From Dryomyza anilis (Eukaryota; Arthropoda; Insecta; Diptera; Dryomyzidae): DNA of 64,000 nucleotides. Below the pieces are notes generated by a model. That model worked only from the letters and a program-made list of their open reading frames with translations. It did no database searches and was not told the DNA's origin. Shown here in pieces: positions 32,393 through 44,235 of the stretch. Both the position numbers and the translations under genes were made by a program. The stretch's first letter is position 1. Every line of letters starts with the position of its first letter. The DNA is taken from contig OX638131.1 in NCBI GenBank assembly GCA_951804985.1, positions 57,643,344 to 57,707,343 on the forward strand, read 5' to 3'.

Positions 32393-33072
32393 CACGACAA
32401 CCATTTCTCAAACATCCGACAAATACGATAAATATTGCTGGCAACAATCTTTAAATTTACGATTATATACAGCAACTATCATATAAACATCTTACAAATA
32501 TGAAGATAGTTGAGGAATATTTGGAAAAGGAGTACCTTAGAATTCGCGGAGTAAAATAGTACAATGACTTGAGACTTCTTCGCGGTAGACCCAAGTCCGT
32601 CCGGCGATGCTGTCATCAAAGTAAACTCTGAAAAGAAATAATTTTCCATCACTTGTTGATAATTTCAATCGTATGATATTTTATTTTCACTTTTACCATT
32701 AAAATGTAATATTTGAGTTGACACTTTTTACACCATTGGATTTACTTAATTGTTGTGGATAAATCGAACGTAAGGAAAAAGTAGGCCATTTTCCTTTTTC
32801 TAGTAGTCAAATGTCAAAATACCTCAAAAGTTTTGCTGCAAATGTCCAAGAACTCTGGATATTTGCTATCAGCCAACTGTAATTATCTCAATTTTCATTG
32901 CTGTTGTGGCAAACATCTCGTAAATATCTGCATGTATGTCATATTTTAAAAATATTAAGAGTTTTGCTGCAACTGTATTGAAACTTATGGGATGTTTGAA
33001 TATTTGCTATAAGGCGTAAATTTAAAAAGATAGTTGCAGCAAGACTTTCATAAACATCTTCTTTTCTTAGTG
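32393..33072. mobile_element. Second copy of the same MITE, left end missing
   Basis: It aligns with 31417-32169 from GACAACCAT through GAATATTTGGAAAAGG to the CTTTTCTTAGTG end. About 90 bp of the left end are absent or unrecognisable. Same orientation, about 1 kb downstream of the first copy. Confidence 0.65.
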
Positions 33073-33499
33073 CGTATTAAAGATACTCGGTTCGGTATTT
33101 CAATATTTCTTAACCATTTTTCAATGACACTATGAACGCAGTGGACTTCTTGCGCATTCTGGAATTTTTTTCCGTTTCATTGCATACTATTATTATTATT
33201 ATTTTAAATTTATTTATTTGTTTAATTTAAAGTAGAGTTATTACTTACTGGAACTGTTATAATTTGAAGGCAAATTGTGGTCTTCTGTGTCTGAATTAAT
33301 TATGAAAGGCGTGAATTCACTCGAAAAACATGCGGTTTCATAAAATACTTTTATTGCGGGCTTTTCATTTTGTTCTTCTAAATAATTTTGGGGTTAAAAA
33401 TCATCCCCAAGTATTTCATTAACACATTCTTAAAAATGTAATTAAGATAAAATAAAAAACTCATTAACACTAAACTTTCGCATACAAGTCATCCGATAT

Positions 33500-33960
33500 A
33501 GACGGAGCCGTCGACTCGTCCTCTCTGTTTTACTTTTTCATTGACACTAAAATTGTCTTTGTATAGGAACAATGCAATTTACCATAGCCCATACGACAAA
33601 ATCATACACTCAATTAGTAAATATTGTCGCATGTAAAATATGCACATATGACATTTTTTTAATAATCATTGTAAATGCGAAATTTGTATGGAAAAATTGT
33701 CGTCTGTGAAAAATCACCACACATATGAAAAAATGGACACTGAACCGTTCGTGACATTGCGCATACGACAAAATACACACTCAATATCTCGGAAACTATA
33801 AAAGATATCGAAAAAGTGATAATAGCAATCGAAAGATTCTGCTTTAAAATATGTAAGTGCATTAAAACCTCAAATTTGTAATTTTTTCACATACGACAAT
33901 TTTTAAATCAAGCGACGATATATTCAAATTTTAAACAACTCTAAGTTCGTAACATCCGGA
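33500..33960 (-). repeat. Dispersed repeat with CATACGACAA words
   Basis: Several CATACGACAA / GCATATGACA words (for example 33590, 33768, 33890) and AATCAAGCGACGATAT (33909-33924) are the reverse complement of words in the repeats at 8053 and 41750. It is probably a diverged inverted relative of that family. No ORF. Confidence 0.45.
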
Positions 33961-34079
33961 GAATTGTGTAATATGCAAAAAAGAAGTACAACTCAGTTAA
34001 TGGTCGCGGCAGAAGAGGTTATGGCTGCGAAAAATTACTCCAATGTTTGGAGTCACTTTTATTTTGGTTAATATACAAT

Positions 34080-34312
34080 TGGACTGGGGCTAAAAACATC
34101 TTTTCATAGAAACATTTTTCTATACCGCGCTACCTCTCGGCAGTAAATGGTAAACCTGCAAGAGTAAAACATTGCCTATGAAAAGTTCTCACCCGCCGTT
34201 CGGATTCGGCAATTGTAGGTCCTACCACTTTGAGTACAAATATAACACGCACAGCTCAAAATGGTGAGAGAGCTCGGCCTAAGTTCTTATAGGACTGTAG
34301 TGCCATTTTATT
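34080..34312 (+). mobile_element. SINE fragment without tRNA head
   Basis: It matches the SINE from GGACTGGGGCTAAAAAC through the ACTTTGAGTACAAATATAAC block to GGACTGTAGTGCCA. The pol III promoter head is missing, as in a 5'-truncated insertion. Confidence 0.8.
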
Positions 34313-34401
34313 ATTTAATATACAATAATCCACGAAAATAAGGAGAATTTAATTTGTTTGTATTTTGGATTCTGTTAACAGTAATATTCAGTTCACGGAG
34401 T

Positions 34402-34429
34402 CCACACTTAAGTAAAAACTTAAGTGTGG
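34402..34429. other. Perfect 12-bp hairpin
   Basis: CCACACTTAAGT, four A, then ACTTAAGTGTGG. Isolated inverted repeat in noncoding DNA. Confidence 0.85.
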
Positions 34430-34486
34430 AAATCAGGCACTTAAATTTGGTGCTGGGTCATTCCACGTCAGAAATATCAATCTTGG

Positions 34487-34629
34487 AACGATGTCTTCCG
34501 ATTTTGATGAAATTTTGCGGATAGATAGTGACCGAAAAATACTTTGATTTTTCAATTCTCATAACTTTGTTGGAGTTGAGAAATCAAAAAAACAAAACTA
34601 AAATTTCATCAAAATCGGAAGACATCGTT
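34487..34629. repeat. Perfect 30-bp inverted repeat with 83-bp spacer
   Basis: The arms at 34487-34516 and 34600-34629 are exact reverse complements. They contain CTTCCGATTTTGATGAAATT and its complement. This could form a long stem; it is probably the internal part of a decayed palindromic MITE that begins near 34455 (GGGTCATTCCACGTCA). Confidence 0.85.
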
Positions 34630-34699
34630 GCAACAGATTGCTTTCCGTAACGGAATCAACAATCGGCCCAATAATTCAAAAAAATATTTTGTGCGTAAA

Positions 34700-35744
34700 A
34701 TTCGCTGACTTTTTGGAATTTCCATATGAACCTCGACATGTACTTCCGTTTTTGTGCCGTCCGAAATTACCTTTATTTAATTGATATTTTTTCGATTTAC
34801 CGTATAGAATTCTTTAATTTGTGCAAATATTTAGTCCCATTTAAATACTACTTGAAACAAAAAAATCAAGAGAATTCATAAATTTTCCTTCGAGATGTTA
34901 AAGTTTTAAGCGGACGAATGTACGGGTGATTCCATTTCTGAATTATTTAGTACGCAGTAGTATAATGTAATGTGAATTTTTTTATTTCGTAAATGGTTTT
35001 AAGTTATTCTTATTTTACATTATTTATATCACATTTTAAACAAATTATTAATACAGATACATTTTTGGTATTTTCGTAAAATGTTCACAATTTGATATTC
35101 ATGTTTTGATGTGTAATTTGATGTAATTATTGTGAAACCAAATTTTATTAACAGACGAGTTACATTTAATAAATAATTATACTTTATTTAACCTTTATCA
35201 ATAGAATGAATAGTCTAAGAAATTGTATCGTCTTCAATATATTTTCTTTCGAATAGTTTTCAAAATTTTAATGTATATATTTTAATTATTCTAAAATCAA
35301 TTCACATTAGAAAAATACAAAAAATTTACAATTGTTTCATTTTCTTATAATACTTACAATAGTAAGAACACTAATAAATAACAAAAGTAAAACTCTTATT
35401 TTGCTATCGCCGAAACAACGGATTATTTTTACGTGTACTTTGAATCTCTGAAATTGTCGTTGTCGTAAAATCAAACCGAATTTAAGATGTGTACACATAT
35501 GATTACACTGTTAATATAGAATGAAACCTCTTATTTCTGGTATATTTCGGTCTCCTGATTCCAGAATTTGCCAGTACGATATTTGTGCTACTTAAAAAAT
35601 ATGTCGAGAGAGTAATTTATCACAATTGAAATTGAGAAAATTACAAATGAATTCAGTGACAAAAAATCTTTTGGGATTCCGATTCTGGTTTCCAGACTCG
35701 ATTTATGTATGTACCGTTGACGAGAGAAAAAATATTTACACATA
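34700..35744. other. AT-rich stretch, no feature recognised
   Basis: No credible ORF, repeat end or RNA gene was seen here. Confidence 0.4.
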
Positions 35745-36391
35745 GCCGTGTTTTTTTGGCAGCGCTATCAACGCTTAAAAAAATGTTCCCAAAAAAAAAA
35801 CGCTATCGCCGCTTAATATATTTGTACCAAAACTTGGCATTATTTATTTTGATTGTCAATGTTTGTAAATTTACGTTTCGCAACTTTTTACGATTGTCAA
35901 CCCTTAACCAAAACGCGTTGGGGTTATTTCTTTATGTGTCATAATGTGTTGTGTCTTCCAATGACTTTAAAGGCGATCCAATTTTTTGCTGCTGACGACA
36001 ACGTTCTCTGCTGCCGTGTGCAGGTTCACAACGCGCAGGCTTTAAAATCTGTCCAAATAAACGTTTGCCACTGCTTCCTGATAGTAAAAAATCTTGAAGA
36101 TTCTGCCAGGACGCAGCGGCAGTATCGTTTTAGGACTGCATTTCAAACAAGTTTTTCATAAAATTTTATAAATTTCATTTGTTTACATTTTTAATTTTTG
36201 AAATTAAAATTAATTTGTCAACTTTTGACAAACATTTCCTAAGTGCGGCCAAATATTTTCAAAAATTCAGCATTTTTTGGTATGGTAATAGTTTTTCAAT
36301 CGACGCTTATGAGTTAACCGTCGATACCTATGCCCGCTTAGCTAATGAAATATATTTTTAAGCGTTGATAGCGATACCAAAAAAACACGGC
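35745..36391. mobile_element. MITE, 647 bp, GCCGTGTTTTTTTGG ends, TA target site
   Basis: GCCGTGTTTTTTTGG followed by CGCTATCAACGCTTAAAAA at the left end is mirrored at 36345-36391. TA lies on each side (35743-35744, 36392-36393). Short ORFs inside do not resemble a transposase. Probably Tc1/mariner-type by its target site. Confidence 0.75.
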
Positions 36392-37366
36392 TAATATTAA
36401 ATTTCTTTGTTATTTTCATTTTATTTGTTACACATTTCATAAGGAAAATCTCGATTCTATTTGGAATTTTCTCAATTATAAATCGAAAAATCTCAATTTT
36501 ATTTGGAATTTTCTCTATATCAATTGTAAAATCCCAATTTTGTTTGGAATAATCTAAATTTAAAATGAAATATCTCAATTTTTTTTGTAATTTTCTCAAT
36601 TTTAAACATAATGCTAAACACAAGTATGCGTCACGAAATATATTTCCATACCAAATATGCAGTATATGTATATTTATTTATTTTTAACCCTATTAAGCCT
36701 TCCGAGTAAAATACAGACCAAAAGTATGTTTTTGCACCTAGGCCCACTACAATATTTCAGTATGAAATTGTATATCGCTGCGTGTATTTCCCTGCATTTT
36801 AATCAAATACTTCATAAACAAACTTTAAAAATATTTAGAAAAAAATTTCACTAAGATAGTAAAAACATTTTTTTGAAAATTTGACAACAAAAACATTTCG
36901 AACTTATATTTAAAGAAAAAATAAGAGAGAGAGAAGAGATAATTGTGATAAATTACGTTCTGGACACACTCTTTAGGTAACACAAATTTCTTTTTGAATT
37001 TTTGCAAAAGCTAATACCTGAGCACAGATTTTATTTTGTAAAATATTCGTATAACAAGTTTCATAATTTAATTTTAATGTTTGGATCTGTAGCATGTCGA
37101 AATCGGGCGATAAATTTCGATATAAAATAAACATTGGTCAATTTTTTGTAAAATGTCGTGGTGGGTAAATTCTGAGGACACAGGAGACCAAAACTAATAT
37201 CTATAAATAGTCTCTATTTTATAATTTCAAAAGGGGTCGCAGGAGACATATAGAGTTAAAAAGGGGTTCGCTAAACCAAAAAGGTTGGGAACCACTGCTA
37301 TAATAATATATTTTTATATTTTTTTTCCTATTTTTAGAATACCAACCATTACATTTACATTTTTAG
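36392..37366. other. Noncoding; a hAT-type end near 37297, then an intron-like acceptor
   Basis: GGTTGGGAACCACTG ending at 37297 is the reverse complement of CAGTGGTTCCCAACC, a widespread hAT terminal motif; its partner end was not found. The stretch ends with a pyrimidine-rich tract and TTTTTAG at 37366, which would serve as a 3' splice site for the exon that follows. Confidence 0.5.
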
Positions 37367-37655
37367 AACACCAACGAGGGAAATTTGGCCTGGTGTAACC
37401 GCATTGCCTGACTATACAAACACTTTTCCATGCTGGTCAACTAACCAGTTAAAAAACTTAAGTTTTTCTGGAGTTGAACTTATACAAAAAATGTTAATTT
37501 ATGATCCTGTTCACCGTATATCAGCCAAGGACATTTTAGAACATTCCTATTTTGAAGGTTTTGATATAAAAAAAATAATAAAGGAACAGAATAATTATTT
37601 TATAAAATTACTTTGTTTTAACATTTACAATTTATATTTTGGCTCTGCGAAATAG
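37367..37655 (+). CDS. Cdk1: Last exon of a Cdk1 (cdc2)-type kinase, partial
   Basis: After the acceptor TTTTTAG the frame reads TPTREIWPGVTALPDYTNTF, then PCWSTNQLKNL, LIQKMLIYDPVHRISAKDIL and EHSYFEGF. This is the C-terminal lobe of Cdk1, the mitotic cyclin-dependent kinase, very close to what I know of insect cdc2. The usual doubled TNQL repeat is shorter, and a tail unlike Cdk1 follows YFEGF. The stop TAG (37653-37655) and the last four codons lie in the left end of a MITE. No other kinase exon is seen in the window, so this is either the last exon after a very long TE-filled intron or a captured or duplicated fragment. The high conservation argues for recent function. Confidence 0.8.
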
Positions 37656-38009
37656 CACCTAACGCAAATAACACCTAAACATTAGGTGTTATTTCATTAT
37701 AATTAGGAGTATTTTCATTTTATTTGTCAATAAAACCTAAAACCATTTTTTATTATTCTTGGTTATGAATAATAACAATAATAAAAATGATTCACAACCA
37801 GAAATAATATAAAAAGTGTTTTAAGTTTTATTGTCTCAGTCGAAAAATTTGTCCGAAAAAATCGCGTGAATTTGTAAAATGCCCAGTATGTAGGGCAGTA
37901 GTATACAATTTATAAAAATACCTTTATATTATATTTGTATTAAAAATTGTACTCAAAATAAGTAATAATTAAAGTTTTTAAATTGTTTTTTTATGATTAG
38001 GACTTATTT

Positions 38010-41000
38010 GGTGGTCTGGGTGGGGTAACAGGACAAAGTGTCTGACTGCCTCCACTTGGGGAGGCCAGCGCGATCCTTGTTTAATATCTCAGCAAGAAGA
38101 CTCACTGCCTCCTAATGGCGACCACTAGGGCAATGGTATATTAGATACCCGTCTATTATTAGCAGATGTGAGCAACGCACCCTACATGTGCTGCTTTGAC
38201 ATATTCGAAGTTATGGTCTGTAGGGTTTCTTCGGGGCTAGCTGGGGTCACGAGTTAAGAGAAGTTGGCGGACGAGCCTTTTAATTGGCCAACGGCAGCGC
38301 TCGCATCCCCGTAGTGGAATACCAGACGCTAAAACAGAATGTCTGGAATCTGTGAGATGGCAGACCCATCACCAGGGTGGGGATGATGGGTCGCCGCCCT
38401 GTTAATCCCGAGTAAAAACCACAGCCAACGAAACATCATCAATGCCTCTGATACAAATGGATGATATAATAACGACTTTTGGCTATCGAAAAAGGACAAC
38501 GATAGGTTTTTGGAATGTTTTGACGCTACTTGATGACGGTATTCAGAACAATCAGAATGCCAAATTCCTCCAAATTGAGCATCAGTTTCTACAGCATCGT
38601 TATACTTGGAATAAGCGAGTCACGTTGGCAGGGAAGCGGCACGTACAACTCATCAACTGGCCGGTCAGTATTTATATACTCTGGAAATGATGAAGGTTCG
38701 AAACACGAGCGAGGCGTAGTTCTTCTTCTTACACCTGCCTCTTTCCGGAGTATGATATCGTGGTCCCCAATTTCCGAACGACTTATGACTGCGCGTTTTC
38801 GTAGTAAACTTCGAAATATCACGATCATACAATGCTATGCCCCCACCGAAAATGCGTAAGCAAATGCAAAGGACGACTTTTATAGCCAGCTGAGCAATGC
38901 ATATAAAACACTCCACGCGGTGACATTATTTTTGTAATGGGTGACCTGAACGCAAAAATTGGAAAGAACAACTCGCTGCTTACACATGTCATCGGTAAGC
39001 ATGGTCTCGGTGATCGAAACGATAACGGTGAAAGGTTCGTTGATTTCTGCAATGCAAATCACCTTGTCGTCGGCGGTACCATTTTCGAACATAAAACGTG
39101 TCACAAGGTTACCTGGTTGTCTCCGACAGGTCGTACCGAAAATAAAATTGACCACATCGATGTATCCAGACGTTTTCGAGGGTGCCTGCTCGACGTTCGA
39201 AACAAAAGAGGTGCTGACAACGGAGTGAACCATGACCATTATCGTATGGAAGTTACAGTGCGACTCCGAACGGCCGCAGCAAATCGGAATGCGCTTCCTT
39301 CCAAGCGCGCTCATAGCTATTTTACCGAACGATTGCTAAACCCAGTCGTTGCAGCTAGCTTTAGGGAACAGGTAGATGAGCGAGCAAGCATCACTGCTAC
39401 GTCGCCGTCAGGAACCGTTACACAGCATTGGGAAGCGATTAAGTCAATCTTTCGCAACGCTGGTGATGCTGCCTTAGGTCAACCCCCTCGTGGCCATCGG
39501 CCTTGGATGTCTGATAACACCTGGGAATCTATCCAAGAACGTGTCGTTTTAAAAGCGTGCGTTGTCTCTACCAACACAGAGGATCAGAAAAAATCACTCA
39601 CTATCCAGTACCGCGAGAAACAGCGCGAACGTAAGGCAAGACAAACGTAATGACATCGATGCATTGGCTCAAGCTGCGGAGTATGCCGCCAATATGGGCA
39701 ACATTAGCGGTTTGTATAAAATTACGAAGCATCTGATGAATAGCAACCCTTCATCTGTCGATCGCCCAATTAAACAATTGACGGGCGCTTGTTGCTAACG
39801 GATGAGGAGCAACAAAACAGGTGGATGAACCATTTCTCCTCTGTACTCAACCATATATTAAATGAGGATGTGACGCAATTTCCTACACGTTTCCCCAACT
39901 CAACATAAATAACCGCATTAGAACAGTAGCACCATCCGTGTATGAAGTCAGGGATGCCATCAAATCACTTCCCAACAACAAAGCAGCTGGAGTCGATGGA
40001 ATACCGGCGGAGTTTTACAAATACTATCCAGAGAAAGCCGCTGAACTGTTGTGTCCTCCTATATCCACCATATGGAATAACGAAAGTTTTCCTTGGGAAT
40101 GGACAGAAGGCATTATCGTGAAGATACCAAAAAAGATTGATTTGCGAGAATGTGATAATTGGCGAGGCTTATGTGTATTACCAGCAGTTTCCAAGATTAT
40201 TGCAAAAGTGATCATAGAGTGTCTAAAACAACCGCTTTATGACACAATAGATGCGGAACAGGCTGGTTTTCGTCCCGGGTCATCGTGTACTGACCACATC
40301 AACAATCTTCGAATCATCATCGAGCAGTGTGCAGAGTTTAACACTGGACTGCACATGGTGTTCATTGATTTTGCGAAGGCGTTTGACACCATTAAATGAG
40401 AGTGCATCTGGAGGGCGCTGCGTTGCAGAGGCGTTCCCGAAAAGATCATCGGTGTTATTAGAGCAACTTATGAAGATGCAAAATGCCGCGTGCTGCATAA
40501 GCTAAAGTTGTCTGAGCAGTTCGGAATCAACAGCGGCGCTCGCCAAGGATGTGCGCTTTCACCAATACTAATCCTCTTAGTTATTGGTGATGTGTTAAGT
40601 GCGGCTTTGCACCCACACCCAGAATGTGGAGTGAGGTGGAATATGTTTAGCCGACTACAACATCTGGATTACGCAGACGACGTTTGTTTCCTTGCGTATA
40701 CAACACCAGAACTGGATAAAATGGTACGGTCGCTTGAATTGGAGTCGTCTTTTGCCGGATTAAAAATAAATGTTGCTAAAACAAAACTAGTGAGCTTCGC
40801 AGAAATTACCAGTGGGGCCGTGCATATCGGCGAGCAGATAATTGAAACGGTAGAGCGTTTTACTTATCTCGGCAGCGAAGTTGCGGTCAACGGCGGTACA
40901 GATCTCGATGTGGAAAGTAGAATGCAGAATTCCAGAGCAGCGTTTGGTGTGTTGTCTACGATTTGGCGTAACAATAATTTTAGCATCAGCGTAAAACTGA

Positions 41001-41470
41001 GATTGTTTAAATCAAACGTACTATCTGTCCTTATATATGGGTGCTGCACTTGGAAGGTTACCAAAACCATAACCACGCGACTCCAAGTGTTCGTCAATCG
41101 TTGCCTGCGAAACATATTTCGTATATATTGGCCCAATGTCATAGAAAATAGAGAATTGGTTCGCAGAGCACTCTTGGATCCAATTGACGACCATATAAAG
41201 AAACAAAAATGGAGATGGATTGGCCATACACTCCGAAAAGACGACAGCTGCATTGCTCGAAAAGCCATGGAGTGGAACCCGATGGGAAGTGGTGTGAGAA
41301 ATCCCGGACGACCAAGAGAAACATGGAGAAGGTCAGTCAATGGAGAGGATAAGAAAATCGGAAAAATTTGGAGCGAGTTAAAGGCAATTGACAAAAACCG
41401 TACACGATGGCGTGTAGGTGTAGTTGATGCCCTATGTCCCGCTAGTTATCGAAGGAACTGAAGAAGAAGA
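38010..41470 (+). mobile_element. Decayed RTE-like LINE with (GAA)n tail
   Basis: It starts GGTGGTCTGGGTGGGG and ends a few bases after the ORF stop in GAAGAAGAAG, flanked by AGGACTTATTT (37999-38009, 41471-41481). The 5' UTR shares words with the RTE element at 25771 (for example GTGTCTGA...GGCCAGCGCGATCCTTG), so they belong to related families. Confidence 0.85.
38442..41461 (+). pseudogene. LINE endonuclease/reverse transcriptase, multiply broken
   Basis: Endonuclease pieces: GFWNVLTL (frame 1 piece, 38442-38570), LGISESRWQGSGTY, CYAPTE, then GDLNAKIG (about 38940) and NHDHYRMEV. RT pieces: NNKAAGVDGIPAEF (about 39976), MVFIDFAKAFDT (about 40360), SGARQGCALSP (about 40533), DYADDVCFL (about 40669). 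The frame changes at least three times upstream of 39900. A TGA at 40397-40399 interrupts the RT, with the same frame continuing to 41461. The C-terminus ends WRVGVVDALCPASYRRN. Much older or faster-decayed than the intact RTE copy. Confidence 0.85.
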
Positions 41471-41749
41471 AGGACTTATTTCACATTTTTGGGTTAGGAG
41501 ATATTTCATAATGAATTAACACCTAAATGTTAGGTGTTATTTCATAATTTATTTTGGACATATTTCATAATTAGTTAGGAGTTATAACATTTTTAGATGT
41601 TAGGGGTTATTTCATTTCATGTTAGGATTAGGACTTATTACATTAGGCGTTTTTGCGTTAGGTATTAATTCGCAGTGCCTTATATTTTATTTAAATTTTG
41701 GTTCTTACAAAAATTTAAACCTTTTTTAAATGAAATGTTTACTAAATAC

Positions 41750-42540
41750 GCAGATCTAGAAGTGACAGACATTTTATTCTGCGGGCTATAAAAAAAGGCT
41801 TTCAAATAATTGTGCAGTCAAACCTGACTAAGTTCCACATGAGCAAAGTTTTGGGAAAGTACGTTTTTACTATTCTTGCGATATATTTTTTTTTATTGCA
41901 AATTTGTTTTATTTCATTTAATATTTTTTCTGTAAACATTACGTAAATTAAAAATAACCAAAAATTAATTTGAATTTAAAATAAATATGTTATGTTCGAC
42001 TTAGGCCTGTTTCTCAGTGCGCACTTAAGAAAAATTTGATTTTTAAGATTTTTCATCGACTTTCACTGTGAACTGTTACTGTCACCACTGAAGTACGCAC
42101 ACATATATTATTAAAAATATGGCAGCACTATATATATGACAACTGTTTTTGTTTACAAAATAATATTAAATTGTCTGTCATAAAAATTACATTTTCCCAA
42201 ATGCAGTGGATATTTTTAAAACTGAAATGAGAATTTAATTTTTATAAATTAAGTTATTGCAAATTCACATATCGTCGCTTGATTAAAATATTGTCGTATG
42301 TTACATTTGACAGGTTGTGGCAAATCGCATTCAAAGTTTAACAATCAATTTCTCAGAATTACTTACAATTTCTTACAATACAATTTATAAGACTTAAGCA
42401 TTTAACAATATATTTTCGAAAGTTACGATCATTTTTTGTAAATATGATTTTGTTGTATGTTAGATTTTGACTAAAGGCACATACGACATTGTAACATACG
42501 ACAAAAATATAATAACCTGAAAATGTTGTATGGGTTGTAA
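41750..42540 (+). repeat. Dispersed repeat family, copy 2
   Basis: Matches 8053-8643 through about 42351, then continues with CATACGACA words to about 42510. No ORF. Confidence 0.7.
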
Positions 42541-42547
42541 GGGGTTC

Positions 42548-43768
42548 AGAATGGTGTAGTGCACGCGCAAGCCAATAACCGACTTCTGTTAGTTGACATA
42601 GCCTCTCCTACACAATTCCTAGTATCACCTTCGCGTTGGTGAACCCCGTTAACCCGAGCAACCAGCTAAAAATCGTGTTTCAACCCCGATGGGTGGTCTG
42701 GTCGGGGACAAACGAGACAGGGATATTGGCCCTCCAAAATGGGGGTTGTGCGTTGGGCTTGTGACCCGCCATATAAAAAAGCAGATTCAACGAAAACACG
42801 ATGACAACCAAGGCAAACGTATAAAGAACCATGATTTACGGATATTCACCTGGAATGTCCGAACCCTTTACAGGGAAGGTGCCACTATCCAGTTGGTTGA
42901 TGTCCTCGAAAGATACAAGGCTGACATCACCGAAATCCAGGAAATGCGATGAACAGGACAGGGCTGCTCTAAACAGGCATCCTGTGACATTTACTACAGC
43001 TGCCATGCGGAGAGGCATGAATTTGGTTGTGGATTTGTAGTCGACAAGAGACTCCGCCACCTTGTCTCTAGGTTCACACCCGTGAACGAACGACTATCAA
43101 CAATCCGCATCAAGGCTAAATACTTCTATATCAGCCTATTTTGTGCGCACGCTCCGACGAATGAGAAGGACGATGAAACTAAAGAGACTTTCTATGAGCG
43201 CCTCACCGAAGCCTATAAGCGATGCCCCGACACGACATCAAAATTGTGATTGGTGACTTTAATGCCAAGGTGGGCCATTGGGTATCTATGGTTCAACGGT
43301 TGGACAATTCAGCCTTCACGACAACACCTCCGACAATGGAATGAGGCTGATCGATTTCGCCGCAGCACGAAACATGGTAATTAGTAGTACTAGATTCCAG
43401 CAACTCAATATACACAAGGCCGATCAGAACACGCGCAACCAAATTGATCATGTTGTGTTTGACGGAAGGCACGCTTCTAGTGTGATGGATGTTCGCTCGA
43501 TCCGAAATGTCAACAACAATTCGGATCACATCCTTGTAGCAGCCAAGGTTCGCACACGCTTATGCGCTGCGAAAAATTCTATACCTAGTGGTGGTCAACG
43601 TAGGAGAGGCCGTCCGAATCTCCGATGGAGCGACCAAGTGCGAGACAACCTGACAACACTTGGAGTGCAAAACTGGCGTCAGCGCGTGTAATGCAGAAAC
43701 TACTGACGAGGGGTAATTGCTGCGGCCGAAACCCATCATGAGTTGTAATGGCCAAATAAGTAAGTAAG
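42548..43768 (+). mobile_element. RTE element with RT domain deleted
   Basis: The 5' part encodes the endonuclease start (DLRIFTWNVRTLYREGATIQ, 42831 on) with stops and shifts, and further EN pieces (43278-43570). It then joins directly to the C-terminal GGQRRRGRPNLRW segment (about 43590) and the AATAAGTAAGTAAG tail. Comparison with 26055-29063 shows about 2 kb, including the whole RT, missing between ARTRLCAAKN and the C-terminus. The 5' boundary is approximate. Confidence 0.75.
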
Positions 43769-43792
43769 TACAACTTCCGGTTGATGCAATTA

Positions 43793-44235
43793 GACAATTA
43801 TTTTAATAAATCTAAGCCATCAATCATGTACTGATTTCTATCCTATACCATGGATTTAGGAAACTTTCATCTATTATATTCTCATTGGGATGCTTCTGAA
43901 TCGATAATACCTATAAGCATAGGTACCCATAAGCATAGGTACCATCGGTCTCGGAAATTTCTTCGCAGACGATTTAGAAGAGAGGGTTTTTAATGAATAC
44001 CCCTTGGTGCGCCCTTCCAGCCATGATTGCCAAAAGTATTTTTTCCTTTCCTTTAATTTCCTTTAATATCCTTTATTTTCTCTTAGGCAATTCCCTATTA
44101 AATAAAATTAACTCCCTCGCATGTTCACTTCACCCTGACCAACCCATGTCAAACATCCCCCCCAAAATGATATTTTAACACATCATGTTGCTGGAAATAT
44201 CAGTTGTAACAATTTAATTTCCTTACCATTAATTT
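43793..44235. other. Noncoding spacer
   Basis: No feature recognised. It contains a short direct repeat of AAGCATAGGTACC (about 43915-43943). Confidence 0.4.

Larger units (their letters stand above)
37641..41679. mobile_element. TIR element with 9-bp target duplication, split by a LINE
   Basis: The ends GGCTCTGCGAAATAGCACC and ...GGTATTAATTCGCAGTGCC are inverted with few mismatches over about 37 bp. The duplication TTATATTTT flanks them (37632-37640, 41680-41688). Internal ACACCTAAACATTAGGTGTT-type palindromes occur near both ends (37672 and 41520). Without the LINE it is about 570 bp. A 9-bp duplication would suit a Mutator-like element; 8 bp (hAT) cannot be excluded. The insertion lies at the 3' end of the Cdk1 exon. 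Confidence 0.8.

Noticed and set aside
36342..36623. 93-codon minus-strand ORF with repeated IPN(K/R)IEIF
   Set aside because: Derived from short AT-rich tandem words (TTTGGAATTTTCTC) and overlaps a MITE end; not gene-like.
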